Source: Oceanitalea stevensii (lineage in GTDB: Bacteria > Actinomycetota > Actinomycetes > Actinomycetales > Actinomycetaceae). From it: a stretch of 64,000 bases of DNA. The stretch is taken from NCBI RefSeq assembly GCF_014837105.1, contig NZ_JACSPO010000003.1:1-64000 (forward strand). The letters are read 5' to 3'. Both the position numbers and the translations under genes were made by a program. Of the stretch, positions 25,708 through 33,479 are shown piece by piece. The notes below the pieces were generated by a model. The model was not told the DNA's origin. It was given only the letters and a program-made list of their open reading frames with translations, and ran no database searches. Each line of letters starts with the position of its first letter. Position 1 is the first letter of the stretch.

Positions 25708-26671
25708 GCCGCTGCGCGTCGGGGTCGTGGGGCTCGGCGCCATGGGCGCCGAGCACGTGCTCGCGCTGAGCGAGCACGTCCCCGGCGCGCAGGTGGTCGC
25801 GGTGCACGACGTCGACGCGCACCGGGCGGGGGAGGTGGCGGCGTCCGTGGGGGCCCGGGTGGCCGGCAGCGCCGAGGGGCTCGTCGCCGACGCGGACGTC
25901 GACGCCGTGGTCGTCGCCTCGCCGGACCGCACGCACGCGCCGCTCACCCTCGCCTGCCTCGCGACCGGCAAGCCCGTGCTGTGCGAGAAGCCGCTGGGCG
26001 TCAGCGTGGCGGAGACGGCGCAGGTCGTGGCGGCGGAGGAGGCGGCCGGGCGGCGGCTGGTCACCGTGGGCTTCATGCGCCGCTTCGACCCCGGCTACCT
26101 CGAGCTGCGGGAGGCCGTGCTCGGCGGCCGGGTCGGTGAGCCGGTGCTCGTCCACTGCGTCCACCGCAACGCCTCCCCGCACCCGGACGCGACGACCGAG
26201 GGCGTCGTGGGGAACTCGATGGTCCACGAGCTCGACATCCTCCCGTGGCTCACCGGGCTGCCGGTGACGGGCATCGAGGTGCGCTCCCCGCGGTCGGAGG
26301 GGCTGCGCGAGCCGCAGCTCGCCGTCGTCGAGCTCGGACGGGTGCTCGCGACGGTCGAGGTGTCCCTCAGCGTGCGGTACGGGTACGACGTGCGCTGCGA
26401 GGTCGTCGGGACCGAGGGCGCGGTGAGCCTGCGCCCACCGGCCCGGCTGGACGTGGCACGCGACGGCCGGGCCGGCGTCGTCGTGGCGGCGGACTTCCGG
26501 GAGCGTTTCGCCGAGGCCTACCGCGCTGAGCTCGCCGCCTGGGTCGCCGCCGCCGGCCGCGGGGGAGCGACAGGCGCCTCCGCGGAGGACGGCCACCGCG
26601 CCACCGTCGTCGCCGCCGCCGGCATCGAGTCGTTGTCCAGCGGCCGCCGGGTGGCCGTCCCGCCCGGCTGA
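25694..26671 (+). CDS. iolG: Gfo/Idh/MocA oxidoreductase, second inositol 2-dehydrogenase candidate
   Basis: This 325-residue NAD-dependent dehydrogenase has GLGAMG at 13-18 and CEKPLGV with EKP at 98-100. RRFDPGYLELREAV and the catalytic stretch NSMVHELDILPWLTG follow. Features such as VHCVHRNASPHPDAT are typical of myo-inositol 2-dehydrogenases, which oxidise inositol to scyllo-inosose. It ends the ABC operon, overlapping the binding-protein gene by 14 bases, so the first catabolic enzyme is made with the importer. It and the gene at 20833 are paralogues; the division of labour is unknown. Confidence 0.85.
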   Translation: MSQAEPLRVGVVGLGAMGAEHVLALSEHVPGAQVVAVHDVDAHRAGEVAASVGARVAGSAEGLVADADVDAVVVASPDRTHAPLTLACLATGKPVLCEKPLGVSVAETAQVVAAEEAAGRRLVTVGFMRRFDPGYLELREAVLGGRVGEPVLVHCVHRNASPHPDATTEGVVGNSMVHELDILPWLTGLPVTGIEVRSPRSEGLREPQLAVVELGRVLATVEVSLSVRYGYDVRCEVVGTEGAVSLRPPARLDVARDGRAGVVVAADFRERFAEAYRAELAAWVAAAGRGGATGASAEDGHRATVVAAAGIESLSSGRRVAVPPG

Positions 26672-26684
26672 GCGAGCGCCCCCG

Positions 26685-27389
26685 CTACGGGCGCGACGCT
26701 GCAGCGGTGACGGAGACGAGGTAGGCCATCACGGTCCGGCCCACCGCCTCGGCCGCCGCACCGGCCTCCCACTGGCCGTCCTGGAGTGCTTCCGCGCGGG
26801 TGATCACCGGGGAGGTCCAGGGGATGTCCGGGTGGAGCTGGGGCAGGGCGCCGCTGGCGTGGAGCAGGGCGGCGAGCGCGGCGACACGCGGGGACGGCTC
26901 CCCGCCGTCGACCAGCACGGCGCGGAGGTCGGCGAGCAGCGCCGGCCGGCGGCCCGTGGTGCCCTCCTCGAGTGTCGTGACCGAGAACAGCCCGAGCGCC
27001 CTGCGGGTGCTCCGGCGCAGGTCACCGCGCTCCACCAGACGGTCCAGCAGCGGCTCCCGCAGCGTGGGTCCGGTCGCCGGCAGGACCGTCTGCACCCCGC
27101 GGGCCCTGTCGGAGACGTACTCCCAGCTGTCGCGCAGCAGGTGGTCCGCCGGCGGACGGTGCGGGACGGCGGACACGGTCGTGGAGCCCAGCCGTCCCGC
27201 CGCGGCGCGGACGTGCCCGCCCAGCCCGAGCTCGGCGAGGACCGCGCCGGCGAGCACGTAGGACAGGGTGGTCTCGCCGGCGATGGTCCCCGACCCGGGC
27301 TGGAACAGCACGAGGAGCAGGTCCTCCGCCAGCGTCCGGTCGGCCGGGACGGGCGTCCCCCGCCGGCTACCGGTCGGTACGGCGCTCAT
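26685..27389 (-). CDS. GOLPH3/VPS74 (GPP34) family protein
   Basis: This 234-residue protein is of the GOLPH3 family. The start TLAEDLLLVLFQPGSGTIAGETTLSYVLAGAVLAEL and the LLDRLVERGDLRR segment are diagnostic. Eukaryotic GOLPH3 binds phosphatidylinositol-4-phosphate and glycosyltransferase tails at the Golgi. Actinobacterial members have no well-established role. It is the last gene of a three-gene operon with an ABC-2 permease (4-base overlap) and an ABC ATPase, suggesting a membrane-associated adaptor function. It converges with the inositol operon across 13 bases. Confidence 0.85.
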   Translation of the reverse strand: MSAVPTGSRRGTPVPADRTLAEDLLLVLFQPGSGTIAGETTLSYVLAGAVLAELGLGGHVRAAAGRLGSTTVSAVPHRPPADHLLRDSWEYVSDRARGVQTVLPATGPTLREPLLDRLVERGDLRRSTRRALGLFSVTTLEEGTTGRRPALLADLRAVLVDGGEPSPRVAALAALLHASGALPQLHPDIPWTSPVITRAEALQDGQWEAGAAAEAVGRTVMAYLVSVTAAASRP

Positions 27390-28105
27390 CGGCGCGGCTC
27401 CCAGCGGAAGAACCGGACGGCCAGCGCGACCGCGACCCAGACCCAGGCGAGGGTGGGGGCGAGCAGGAGGAGCGAGTCGGCGATCGGGGTACCGCCGTTC
27501 CAGGCCTGGACGACCAGCTCGGTCGCGGCCCCGCCCGGGAGCAGCCGCTTGAGCAGCGACAGGTCCTCGGCGCCCGTGACACCGACCCAGATGGCGACCG
27601 CCACGATGCCCAGGCTGACCGGCAGCGTGGTGATCTGGGCCCGCTCGGAGGAGCTCGTCACCCCGGCGGTGGCCATCCCGAGCGCGAGCATCATGGCGAA
27701 CGACGCAGCGATCGCCACCACGAGGAGCGCGACGTTGGCCGGCACATCGCTGACGACGGCGAACGCCACGAGGATGAGGCTCACCTGGACGAGGGAGATG
27801 ACGGTGATCGGGAGCACCAGCCCCGACACGATGGCCGAGTCGCTGGCGGCGGTGGACCGCAGCCGCTTGAGGAAGAGGTTCTGCCGTCGGGCGGCGAGGG
27901 TGGTCACCACGGTGGCGTAGAGACTGAACCCGGCGAGGGTGAAGATGAGCAGGACGGCGATGTAGCCGTACGCGCCTGCGCCGGCGAACAGGTCACGGTT
28001 GTAGATGAAGAAGATGCTGGCGGCCAGCGGCATGAGCAGGCTGGTGAACAGCGCGGTCTTGTCGCGGCTGAGCTGGATGAGCTCGCTGCGGGCGATGGTC
28101 AACAT
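27386..28105 (-). CDS. ABC-2 type transporter permease
   Basis: This is the membrane subunit of an exporter (239 residues) with six hydrophobic segments: FTSLLMPLAASIFFIYN, GYIAVLLIFTLAGFSLYATVV, VLPITVISLVQVSLILVAFAVV, a segment around VALLVVAIAASFAMMLALGMA, VSLGIVAVAIWVGV and LLLLAPTLAWVWVAVAL. The layout matches ABC-2 exporters of drugs or lipids. It lies 27 bases after the ATPase gene and overlaps the GOLPH3-like gene by 4 bases. Substrate unknown. Confidence 0.85.
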   Translation of the reverse strand: MLTIARSELIQLSRDKTALFTSLLMPLAASIFFIYNRDLFAGAGAYGYIAVLLIFTLAGFSLYATVVTTLAARRQNLFLKRLRSTAASDSAIVSGLVLPITVISLVQVSLILVAFAVVSDVPANVALLVVAIAASFAMMLALGMATAGVTSSSERAQITTLPVSLGIVAVAIWVGVTGAEDLSLLKRLLPGGAATELVVQAWNGGTPIADSLLLLAPTLAWVWVAVALAVRFFRWEPRR

Positions 28106-28132
28106 GAGTGGGTCCTTGTCGGTGTGGCGGGG

Positions 28133-29089
28133 TCAGGAGCGGACGGGCGCGGTGTCGATGGCGCGGAAGACGTCGTCGAGGCGGGTGGGTGCGGCCGACA
28201 GGTCGAGCAGCTCGACGCCGTTGGTGTCGGCCCAGTCGAGGAGCCGCTTGAGCTCTCGCTGCAGCTGGTAGGTCTCGAGCTGGTAGGCCGCGTCGTGCGC
28301 CGGGGCGGTGGCCAGCGGCGGGGTCGGGGTGCCGGGGGGAAGGGTGAACCTGATCGACGCCGGCAGGGTGCGGGTGAGGTCGGCGACGGTGCCCTGGTGG
28401 CGGAAGGTGCCCTGGTGCATGAGGCCGATGCGGTCGGCGCGCTGCTGCGCCTCCTCGAGGTAGTGAGTGGTGAGGATGATGGTCGAGCCGTCCTGCCGGA
28501 GCCCTTCGACGACGTCCCAGAGGGCGTCGCGGGACTGGATGTCCAGGCCGGTGGTGGGCTCGTCGAGGATGATGAGCTCGGGCTGTCCGTAGACCGCGGT
28601 GGCGAAGTCGAGACGTCGCTTCTCGCCCCCGGACAGCTGCTCCACGCGGGTGTCGGCCTTGCGGGTGAGGTCGACGGCGCCGAGCACCCGTTCGACCGTG
28701 TCCGAGCGGCCGGTGAGCCGGCCGATCAGCCGGACCGACTCGGCGACCGTGAGGTCGGCGGCAAAGCCGCTCTCCTGGAGCATGATCCCCATCCGGGGAC
28801 GCACCGCGGCCCGGTCCGTGGGGCTCTTGCCGAACACCCGCACCGTGCCCGAGGAGGGCGTGCGGTGTCCCTCGATCACCTCCAGCGCCGAGGTCTTGCC
28901 CGCCCCGTTCGTGCCGAGCAGGGCGTACAGCTCTCCGCGCTGCACCTGGAAGGACAGGCCCTTGACCGCGCGGAAGTCGCCGTAGTCGACGTTCAGTGCC
29001 TCGACCTCGACGACGGGCCCGGGTGCGGGACCCCCGAGTGAGCCGCGGGTGGTCGACGCGGCCGTCCGGTCGGTGAGCTGGTGTTCCAT
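28133..29089 (-). CDS. ABC exporter ATP-binding protein
   Basis: This is the ATPase of the ABC-2 exporter (318 residues). Walker A GTNGAGKTS is at 59-67. Signature EQLSGGEKRRLDFA, Walker B LIILDEPTTGLD and switch histidine LTTHYLEEAQQRADR follow. A C-terminal extension of about 80 residues (after FRHQGTVADLTR) is typical of DrrA/CcmA-like ATPases. ATG 29089 has AGGAGG 9 bases upstream. It is the first gene of the operon and is divergent from the large LuxR-type regulator, which probably controls it. Confidence 0.9.
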   Translation of the reverse strand: MEHQLTDRTAASTTRGSLGGPAPGPVVEVEALNVDYGDFRAVKGLSFQVQRGELYALLGTNGAGKTSALEVIEGHRTPSSGTVRVFGKSPTDRAAVRPRMGIMLQESGFAADLTVAESVRLIGRLTGRSDTVERVLGAVDLTRKADTRVEQLSGGEKRRLDFATAVYGQPELIILDEPTTGLDIQSRDALWDVVEGLRQDGSTIILTTHYLEEAQQRADRIGLMHQGTFRHQGTVADLTRTLPASIRFTLPPGTPTPPLATAPAHDAAYQLETYQLQRELKRLLDWADTNGVELLDLSAAPTRLDDVFRAIDTAPVRS

Positions 29090-29130
29090 GATGGTGAACC
29101 TCCTGGGTCTGGTGGGTGTAGCTGGAGATT

Positions 29131-29170
29131 CGCACCGCCGCTGGTGCGTTCGCGTCGGTGGTACCCACCG
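29131..29170. promoter_or_regulatory. two short palindromes in the exporter/regulator divergent region
   Basis: CGCACC-N6-GGTGCG (29131-29148) and CGGTGG-TAC-CCACCG (29156-29170) are perfect inverted repeats. They lie in the 235-bp gap between the divergent ABC exporter and LuxR-type regulator genes. GTTCGCGTCGGT also occurs twice, at 29148-29159 and 29296-29307. These are candidate regulator sites by position only. Confidence 0.4.
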
Positions 29171-29324
29171 CCGTCGCGCCGCCTGGCGCAGCCCCCGGCG
29201 GACCGCGCCGGAACGGGGCCCGCACCGCGTCCACCTGCGGCGTCGGGCCGGTCCTGCCACCGTTCCGGCCCGCACCGACGGGCTCGACGGGTAGTGTTCG
29301 CGTCGGTAGGAGACACGTAGCTCG

Positions 29325-32093
29325 GTGCGGGCGGACTCAGTCGGACTCGGATGGGGGCCGAACCTGGTGCACCTCGTGGGTCGGCGCGCGGAACGCGACG
29401 CGGTCGAGCAGCTCCTCGCGCAGGCGAGGTCCGGACGCAGCGCGACGCTCGTCGTCCGTGGCGAGGCCGGGATCGGGAAGACCGCCCTGCTCGAGCACGC
29501 CCGCACCGCGGCCGGCCCGGAGTTCCGGGTGGAGACCCTGGTGGGGGTGGAGGCGGAGGCACAGTTCGCCTTCGCCGGCCTGCACCAGCTGTGTGCGCCC
29601 CTGCTGAGCGAGGTCGGTGCGCTGCCCGCGCCGCAGCGGACCGCCCTCGAGGTGGCGTTCGGTCAGCACACCGGTGCCGCCCCGGACCGCTTCCTCGTCG
29701 GCCTGGCGGTGCTCAACCTCGTCGCCGAGGTCGCCGAGGAGAGGCCGTTGGTGTGCCTCGTCGACGACGCCCAGTGGCTCGACGAGGCGTCGGCACAGGT
29801 GCTGGCGTTCGTCGCGCGGCGTCTGGCGGCCGAGCGGGTGGCCATGCTCGTCGCGGTGCGTGACGGCCCGGCGGCCCGCGCGTTCGTCGGCCTGCCCGAG
29901 CTGCGCGTGGGAGCGCTCAGCGACGACGAGGCACGCGCCCTGCTGAGCTCCGGGGTGCACGCACCGCTCGACGCCGGGGTCCGTGACCGGATCCTCGCCG
30001 AGTCGCGGGGCAACCCGCTGGCGCTGGTGGAGCTGCCCCGGAGCGCGCCGCCCGCACAGCTGGCGGGCGGCTTCGACCTGCCCGACCCCGCGGGCGTTCC
30101 CCACCGTGTGGAGGAGAGCTTCCGCCGTCGCTCGAGCGGCCTGCCGGCCGAGACGCAGCAGCTCCTGCTGGTCGCGGCGGCCGAGCCCACGGGTGAGGTG
30201 TCCCTGCTGTGGCGCGCGGCGGCCCACCTGGGCATCGCTGTCGACGCCGCCGCGTCGGCGGAGGCGGCCGGGCTGCTGGAGATCGACAGCCGGGTGCGGT
30301 TCCGCCACCCGCTCGCGCGCTCGGCCGTGTACGGCGTCGCCACCCCCTCCGACCGTCGTCGTGCGCACGGTGCGCTGGCCTCCGCCACCGACCCCGCCCG
30401 TGATCCCGACCGGCTCGCCTGGCACCGCGCGCGGGCGGTGCTCGGCGTCGACGAGGAGGTCGCCGGCGAGGTGGAGCGCATGGCGGGCCGAGCACGCGAC
30501 CGCGGCGGGCTGGCCGCCGCCGCCGCCTTCCTCCAGGAGGCCGCCGAGCTGTCCCCCGAACCCGCCCAGCGAGCACGGCGAGCCCTGGAGGCGGCGCACG
30601 CGAAGTACCAGGCCGGGGCGCCGGAGGCCGCACTGGCGCTCGTGACGGTCGCCGAGGCGGGACCGCTGGACGCCTCGGAGCGCGCCCGCCTCGAGCTGTT
30701 GCGCGCCCAGGTCGCGTTCCATCTGCGACGGGACCGTGAGGCGCCGGGCATGCTGCTGCACGCAGCCCGCATGCTCGCGCCGCTCGAGCCCGCGCTGTCC
30801 CGCGAGACCCACCTGCACGCGCTCGACGCGGCGATCCTCAACGGCGGGGACGCGGTGGGCATCGCCGAGGCGGTCCGCATCGCGCCCGCGTCCCAGGTCC
30901 CTGCCCGGCCGGTGGACCTCCTCCTCGACGGTCTCGCGACGGCGCTGACGCAGGGGTACGCCACGGGCGTGCCGCAGCTGCGGCACGCCCTCGAGGCGTT
31001 CCGGGACGGCGTCCACACCGCCTCCGAGCCTGGCCGCCACGACGACGCCTGGCTCTGGCTCGCGGGCCGGACCGCGGTGGGGCTCCTCGACGACGACCTC
31101 GTCCACGCCCTGGCCACCCGCAACGTCCAGCGGGCGCGCGCCACCGGGGCGCTCGCGACGCTCCCCACCGCCCTCAACCTCCTGTCGATCACCTCGGTCC
31201 TCATGGGCCAGCTCGTCCGGGCGGCCGAGCTGGCCGCCGAGGCGTCGGCGGTCACGGAGGCGACCGGTGGTGTGCAGCTCCCGCACGCACGGGTCATCCT
31301 GGGAGCGTGGCGGGGCGACGAGGCCGCGACCACCGCCCTCACCGTCAGCACCGCCGAGGACGCTGCCTACCCCGACGGGAGCACGGACGCCGCCCAGGCG
31401 CAGTACGCCCTGGCGGTCCTCCACAACGGCTTGGGCAACTATCCGGCTGCGCAGGAGGCCGCGATCCGGGCCTGCGGGTCGCCGGAGCTGGCGCTCAGCA
31501 GCGCCAGCCTCCCCGAGTACGTCGAGGCGTGCGCCCGTGCGGGCCGACCCGAGCTGGCCGCGTCCGCGGTCGAGCAGGTCACCTCCCGCGCCGCGGCGAG
31601 CGGCACCCGGTGGGCGCTGGGGACGGCGGCGTGCGCGAGAGCGCTGACGAGCACCGGCGCCCGGGCCGAGGAGCACTACCGCGAGGCGATCGACCACCTC
31701 CAGGGCTGCCGGATGGCCGCGTACACCGCCCGGGCACGCCTGGTCTACGGCGAGTGGCTGCGCCGCGAGGGTCGGCGCAAGGACGCCCGCGAGCAGCTCC
31801 GGGTCGCCCACGAGAGCCTGTCGGAGATGGGAGCCGAGGCCTTCGCCGCTCGCGCGGGCCGCGAGCTGCAGGCCACCGGCGAGCACCCGCGCAAGCGGTC
31901 CACCCAGCCGACCGACACGCTCACGCCCCACGAGCTGCACATCGCCCGGCTGGTGGCCACCGGCGCGACGTCGCGGGAGGTCGGCGCCCAGCTGTTCCTC
32001 AGCCCGCGCACCATCGAGGCGCACCTGCGCAACATCTTCGCGAAGCTGGGGATCACCTCACGTCGGCAGCTGCGGGAGCTCTCCCTTCCCTGA
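29325..32093 (+). CDS. LAL-type LuxR-family regulator with N-terminal AAA ATPase
   Basis: This large ATP-binding LuxR regulator has 922 residues. Walker A GEAGIGKT is at 46-53 and Walker B CLVDDAQW at 144-151. A long alpha-helical, TPR-like middle follows. The C-terminal LuxR helix-turn-helix LTPHELHIARLVATGATSREVG...TIEAHLRNIFAKLGITSR lies near 865-915. The size and architecture match MalT/LAL activators, which respond to small ligands. It is divergent from the GOLPH3-like/ABC-2 operon, its most likely target. GTG 29325 has TAGGAG about 12 bases upstream; a GTG at 29367 (VHLVGRRAER) is an alternative nearer the ATPase domain. Confidence 0.9.
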   Translation: MRADSVGLGWGPNLVHLVGRRAERDAVEQLLAQARSGRSATLVVRGEAGIGKTALLEHARTAAGPEFRVETLVGVEAEAQFAFAGLHQLCAPLLSEVGALPAPQRTALEVAFGQHTGAAPDRFLVGLAVLNLVAEVAEERPLVCLVDDAQWLDEASAQVLAFVARRLAAERVAMLVAVRDGPAARAFVGLPELRVGALSDDEARALLSSGVHAPLDAGVRDRILAESRGNPLALVELPRSAPPAQLAGGFDLPDPAGVPHRVEESFRRRSSGLPAETQQLLLVAAAEPTGEVSLLWRAAAHLGIAVDAAASAEAAGLLEIDSRVRFRHPLARSAVYGVATPSDRRRAHGALASATDPARDPDRLAWHRARAVLGVDEEVAGEVERMAGRARDRGGLAAAAAFLQEAAELSPEPAQRARRALEAAHAKYQAGAPEAALALVTVAEAGPLDASERARLELLRAQVAFHLRRDREAPGMLLHAARMLAPLEPALSRETHLHALDAAILNGGDAVGIAEAVRIAPASQVPARPVDLLLDGLATALTQGYATGVPQLRHALEAFRDGVHTASEPGRHDDAWLWLAGRTAVGLLDDDLVHALATRNVQRARATGALATLPTALNLLSITSVLMGQLVRAAELAAEASAVTEATGGVQLPHARVILGAWRGDEAATTALTVSTAEDAAYPDGSTDAAQAQYALAVLHNGLGNYPAAQEAAIRACGSPELALSSASLPEYVEACARAGRPELAASAVEQVTSRAAASGTRWALGTAACARALTSTGARAEEHYREAIDHLQGCRMAAYTARARLVYGEWLRREGRRKDAREQLRVAHESLSEMGAEAFAARAGRELQATGEHPRKRSTQPTDTLTPHELHIARLVATGATSREVGAQLFLSPRTIEAHLRNIFAKLGITSRRQLRELSLP

Positions 32094-32174
32094 CGGCGAC
32101 GGCGCAGGCAGGATGGGTGGCGCACGACCACCCGGGACGGGGCCTCACCGTCGAGGTGTCGAGGAGGGCAACAC

Positions 32175-33356
32175 GTGGGAGCACCGCGACGACGCGTCGG
32201 CATCGGCGTCATCGGCCTGGGCTGGATGGGCCGGCTGCACGCCCGCAGCTACCGGGCCGTCCCCGAGCGGTACCCCGAGCTGCGCGTCGACCCGAGGCTC
32301 GTCGTCGCCGCCGACCCGCACGAGGCGGCCAGGGAGGCCGCCGTCGACCATCTCGGCTTCGCCGAGGCGACCGCCGCCTGGCGGGAGGTGCTTGCCCGCC
32401 CGGACGTCGACGTCGTCTCGATCTGCGCCCCCAACCACCTGCACCGCGAGATCGCGCTCGCCGCGGCCGACGCCGGCACGCCCTTCTGGATCGAGAAGCC
32501 GATGGGCGTCGGGGTCGCGGACAGCGAGGCCATCGCCCGGGCGGCGGCGGCACGCAACCTCGTCACCGCCGTCGGCTTCAACTACCGCCACGCGCCGGCG
32601 ATCGCCCACGCCCGCGGGCTCGTCCGTTCCGGTGCGCTGGGCCGCGTCACCACCGTGCGGGCCTGGCTGCTCGCCGACTACGCCGCCTCCCCGGACGCCC
32701 CGCTCACCTGGCGCTACGAGCGCGCGCTCGCCGGCGCGGGCGTCGTCGGGGACCTGCTCTCCCACGGCGCGGACCTCGTCCAGCAGCTCGTCGGCCGCAT
32801 CACCGAGGTGACGGCGACGACGAGCACCTTCATCGACCAGCGCCCGGTGCCGACCAGGCTCGGCGTGGGGCACGGCGGCCACGAGGTCGGCGAGGAGCTC
32901 GGCGCGGTGGAGAACGAGGACCACGCCGCCGCGCTTGTCCGGTTCGGGTCCGGCGCCGTCGGGACGCTCGAGGCGAGCCGCGTCGCGCACGGGCCGCGGG
33001 CGGAGTATGTCGTCGAGGTCTACGGCACGCGCGGCTCGGTGCGGTGGAGCTTCGAGCGGCTCAACGAGCTGCGGGTCGCCGACGAGCGGGGCGGCTACCG
33101 CACCGTCATGGCCGGCCCGGAGCACGGCGAGTTCGCCCGCTTCCAGCCCGGGGCGGGGACGAGCATGGGTTTCGACGACCTCAAGACGGTCGAGGCGGCC
33201 CTGTTCCTCGGGTCGGTCCTCACCGGCGAGCAGCGTGCCCCGTCCGTGGCGGACGGGTGGGCCGCCGCGGCGGTGGGGGAGGCGGTCGTGGCATCGGCTG
33301 CCGACGGCGGCTGGCACACCGTCCCGGACGTCCCCGGCACCACCTACGACCGCTGA
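32175..33356 (+). CDS. Gfo/Idh/MocA family oxidoreductase
   Basis: This NAD(P)-dependent dehydrogenase has 393 residues. GLGWMG is at 14-19, EKPMGVG carries the lysine motif, and GVVGDLLSHGADLVQQLVG is the catalytic-region helix. It is longer than the two inositol-cluster paralogues (about 330) and has the extra segment common to myo-inositol 2-dehydrogenase-like proteins of the YcjS/AfrA type (FIDQRPVP, AVENEDHAAALVRFGSG). GTG 32175 has GAGGAGGG 7 bases upstream. It stands alone between the LuxR regulator and the amidase, so its substrate cannot be inferred. Confidence 0.85.
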   Translation: MGAPRRRVGIGVIGLGWMGRLHARSYRAVPERYPELRVDPRLVVAADPHEAAREAAVDHLGFAEATAAWREVLARPDVDVVSICAPNHLHREIALAAADAGTPFWIEKPMGVGVADSEAIARAAAARNLVTAVGFNYRHAPAIAHARGLVRSGALGRVTTVRAWLLADYAASPDAPLTWRYERALAGAGVVGDLLSHGADLVQQLVGRITEVTATTSTFIDQRPVPTRLGVGHGGHEVGEELGAVENEDHAAALVRFGSGAVGTLEASRVAHGPRAEYVVEVYGTRGSVRWSFERLNELRVADERGGYRTVMAGPEHGEFARFQPGAGTSMGFDDLKTVEAALFLGSVLTGEQRAPSVADGWAAAAVGEAVVASAADGGWHTVPDVPGTTYDR

Positions 33357-33440
33357 CGGCGTCGGGCGGAGCGAGTTCGTCACGTGGTGGGAACGTGCGC
33401 TCACACGCCGGAAACGGTCGCTGGCCATGCTCCGTGTCAA

Positions 33441-33459
33441 CGGTCGCGCGTGGCGACCG
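33441..33459. promoter_or_regulatory. inverted repeat upstream of the secreted amidase
   Basis: CGGTCGC-N5-GCGACCG is a perfect 7-bp inverted repeat ending 20 bases before the amidase ATG. It could be an operator or a 5'-UTR hairpin; neither is demonstrated. Confidence 0.35.
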
Positions 33460-33479
33460 ACGACACTGGGAGAAGTGTG

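Noticed and set aside
29337..32024. An 895-codon open frame on the minus strand
   Set aside because: It is antisense to the LuxR-type regulator, which has full motifs; the antisense product has no recognisable domain.
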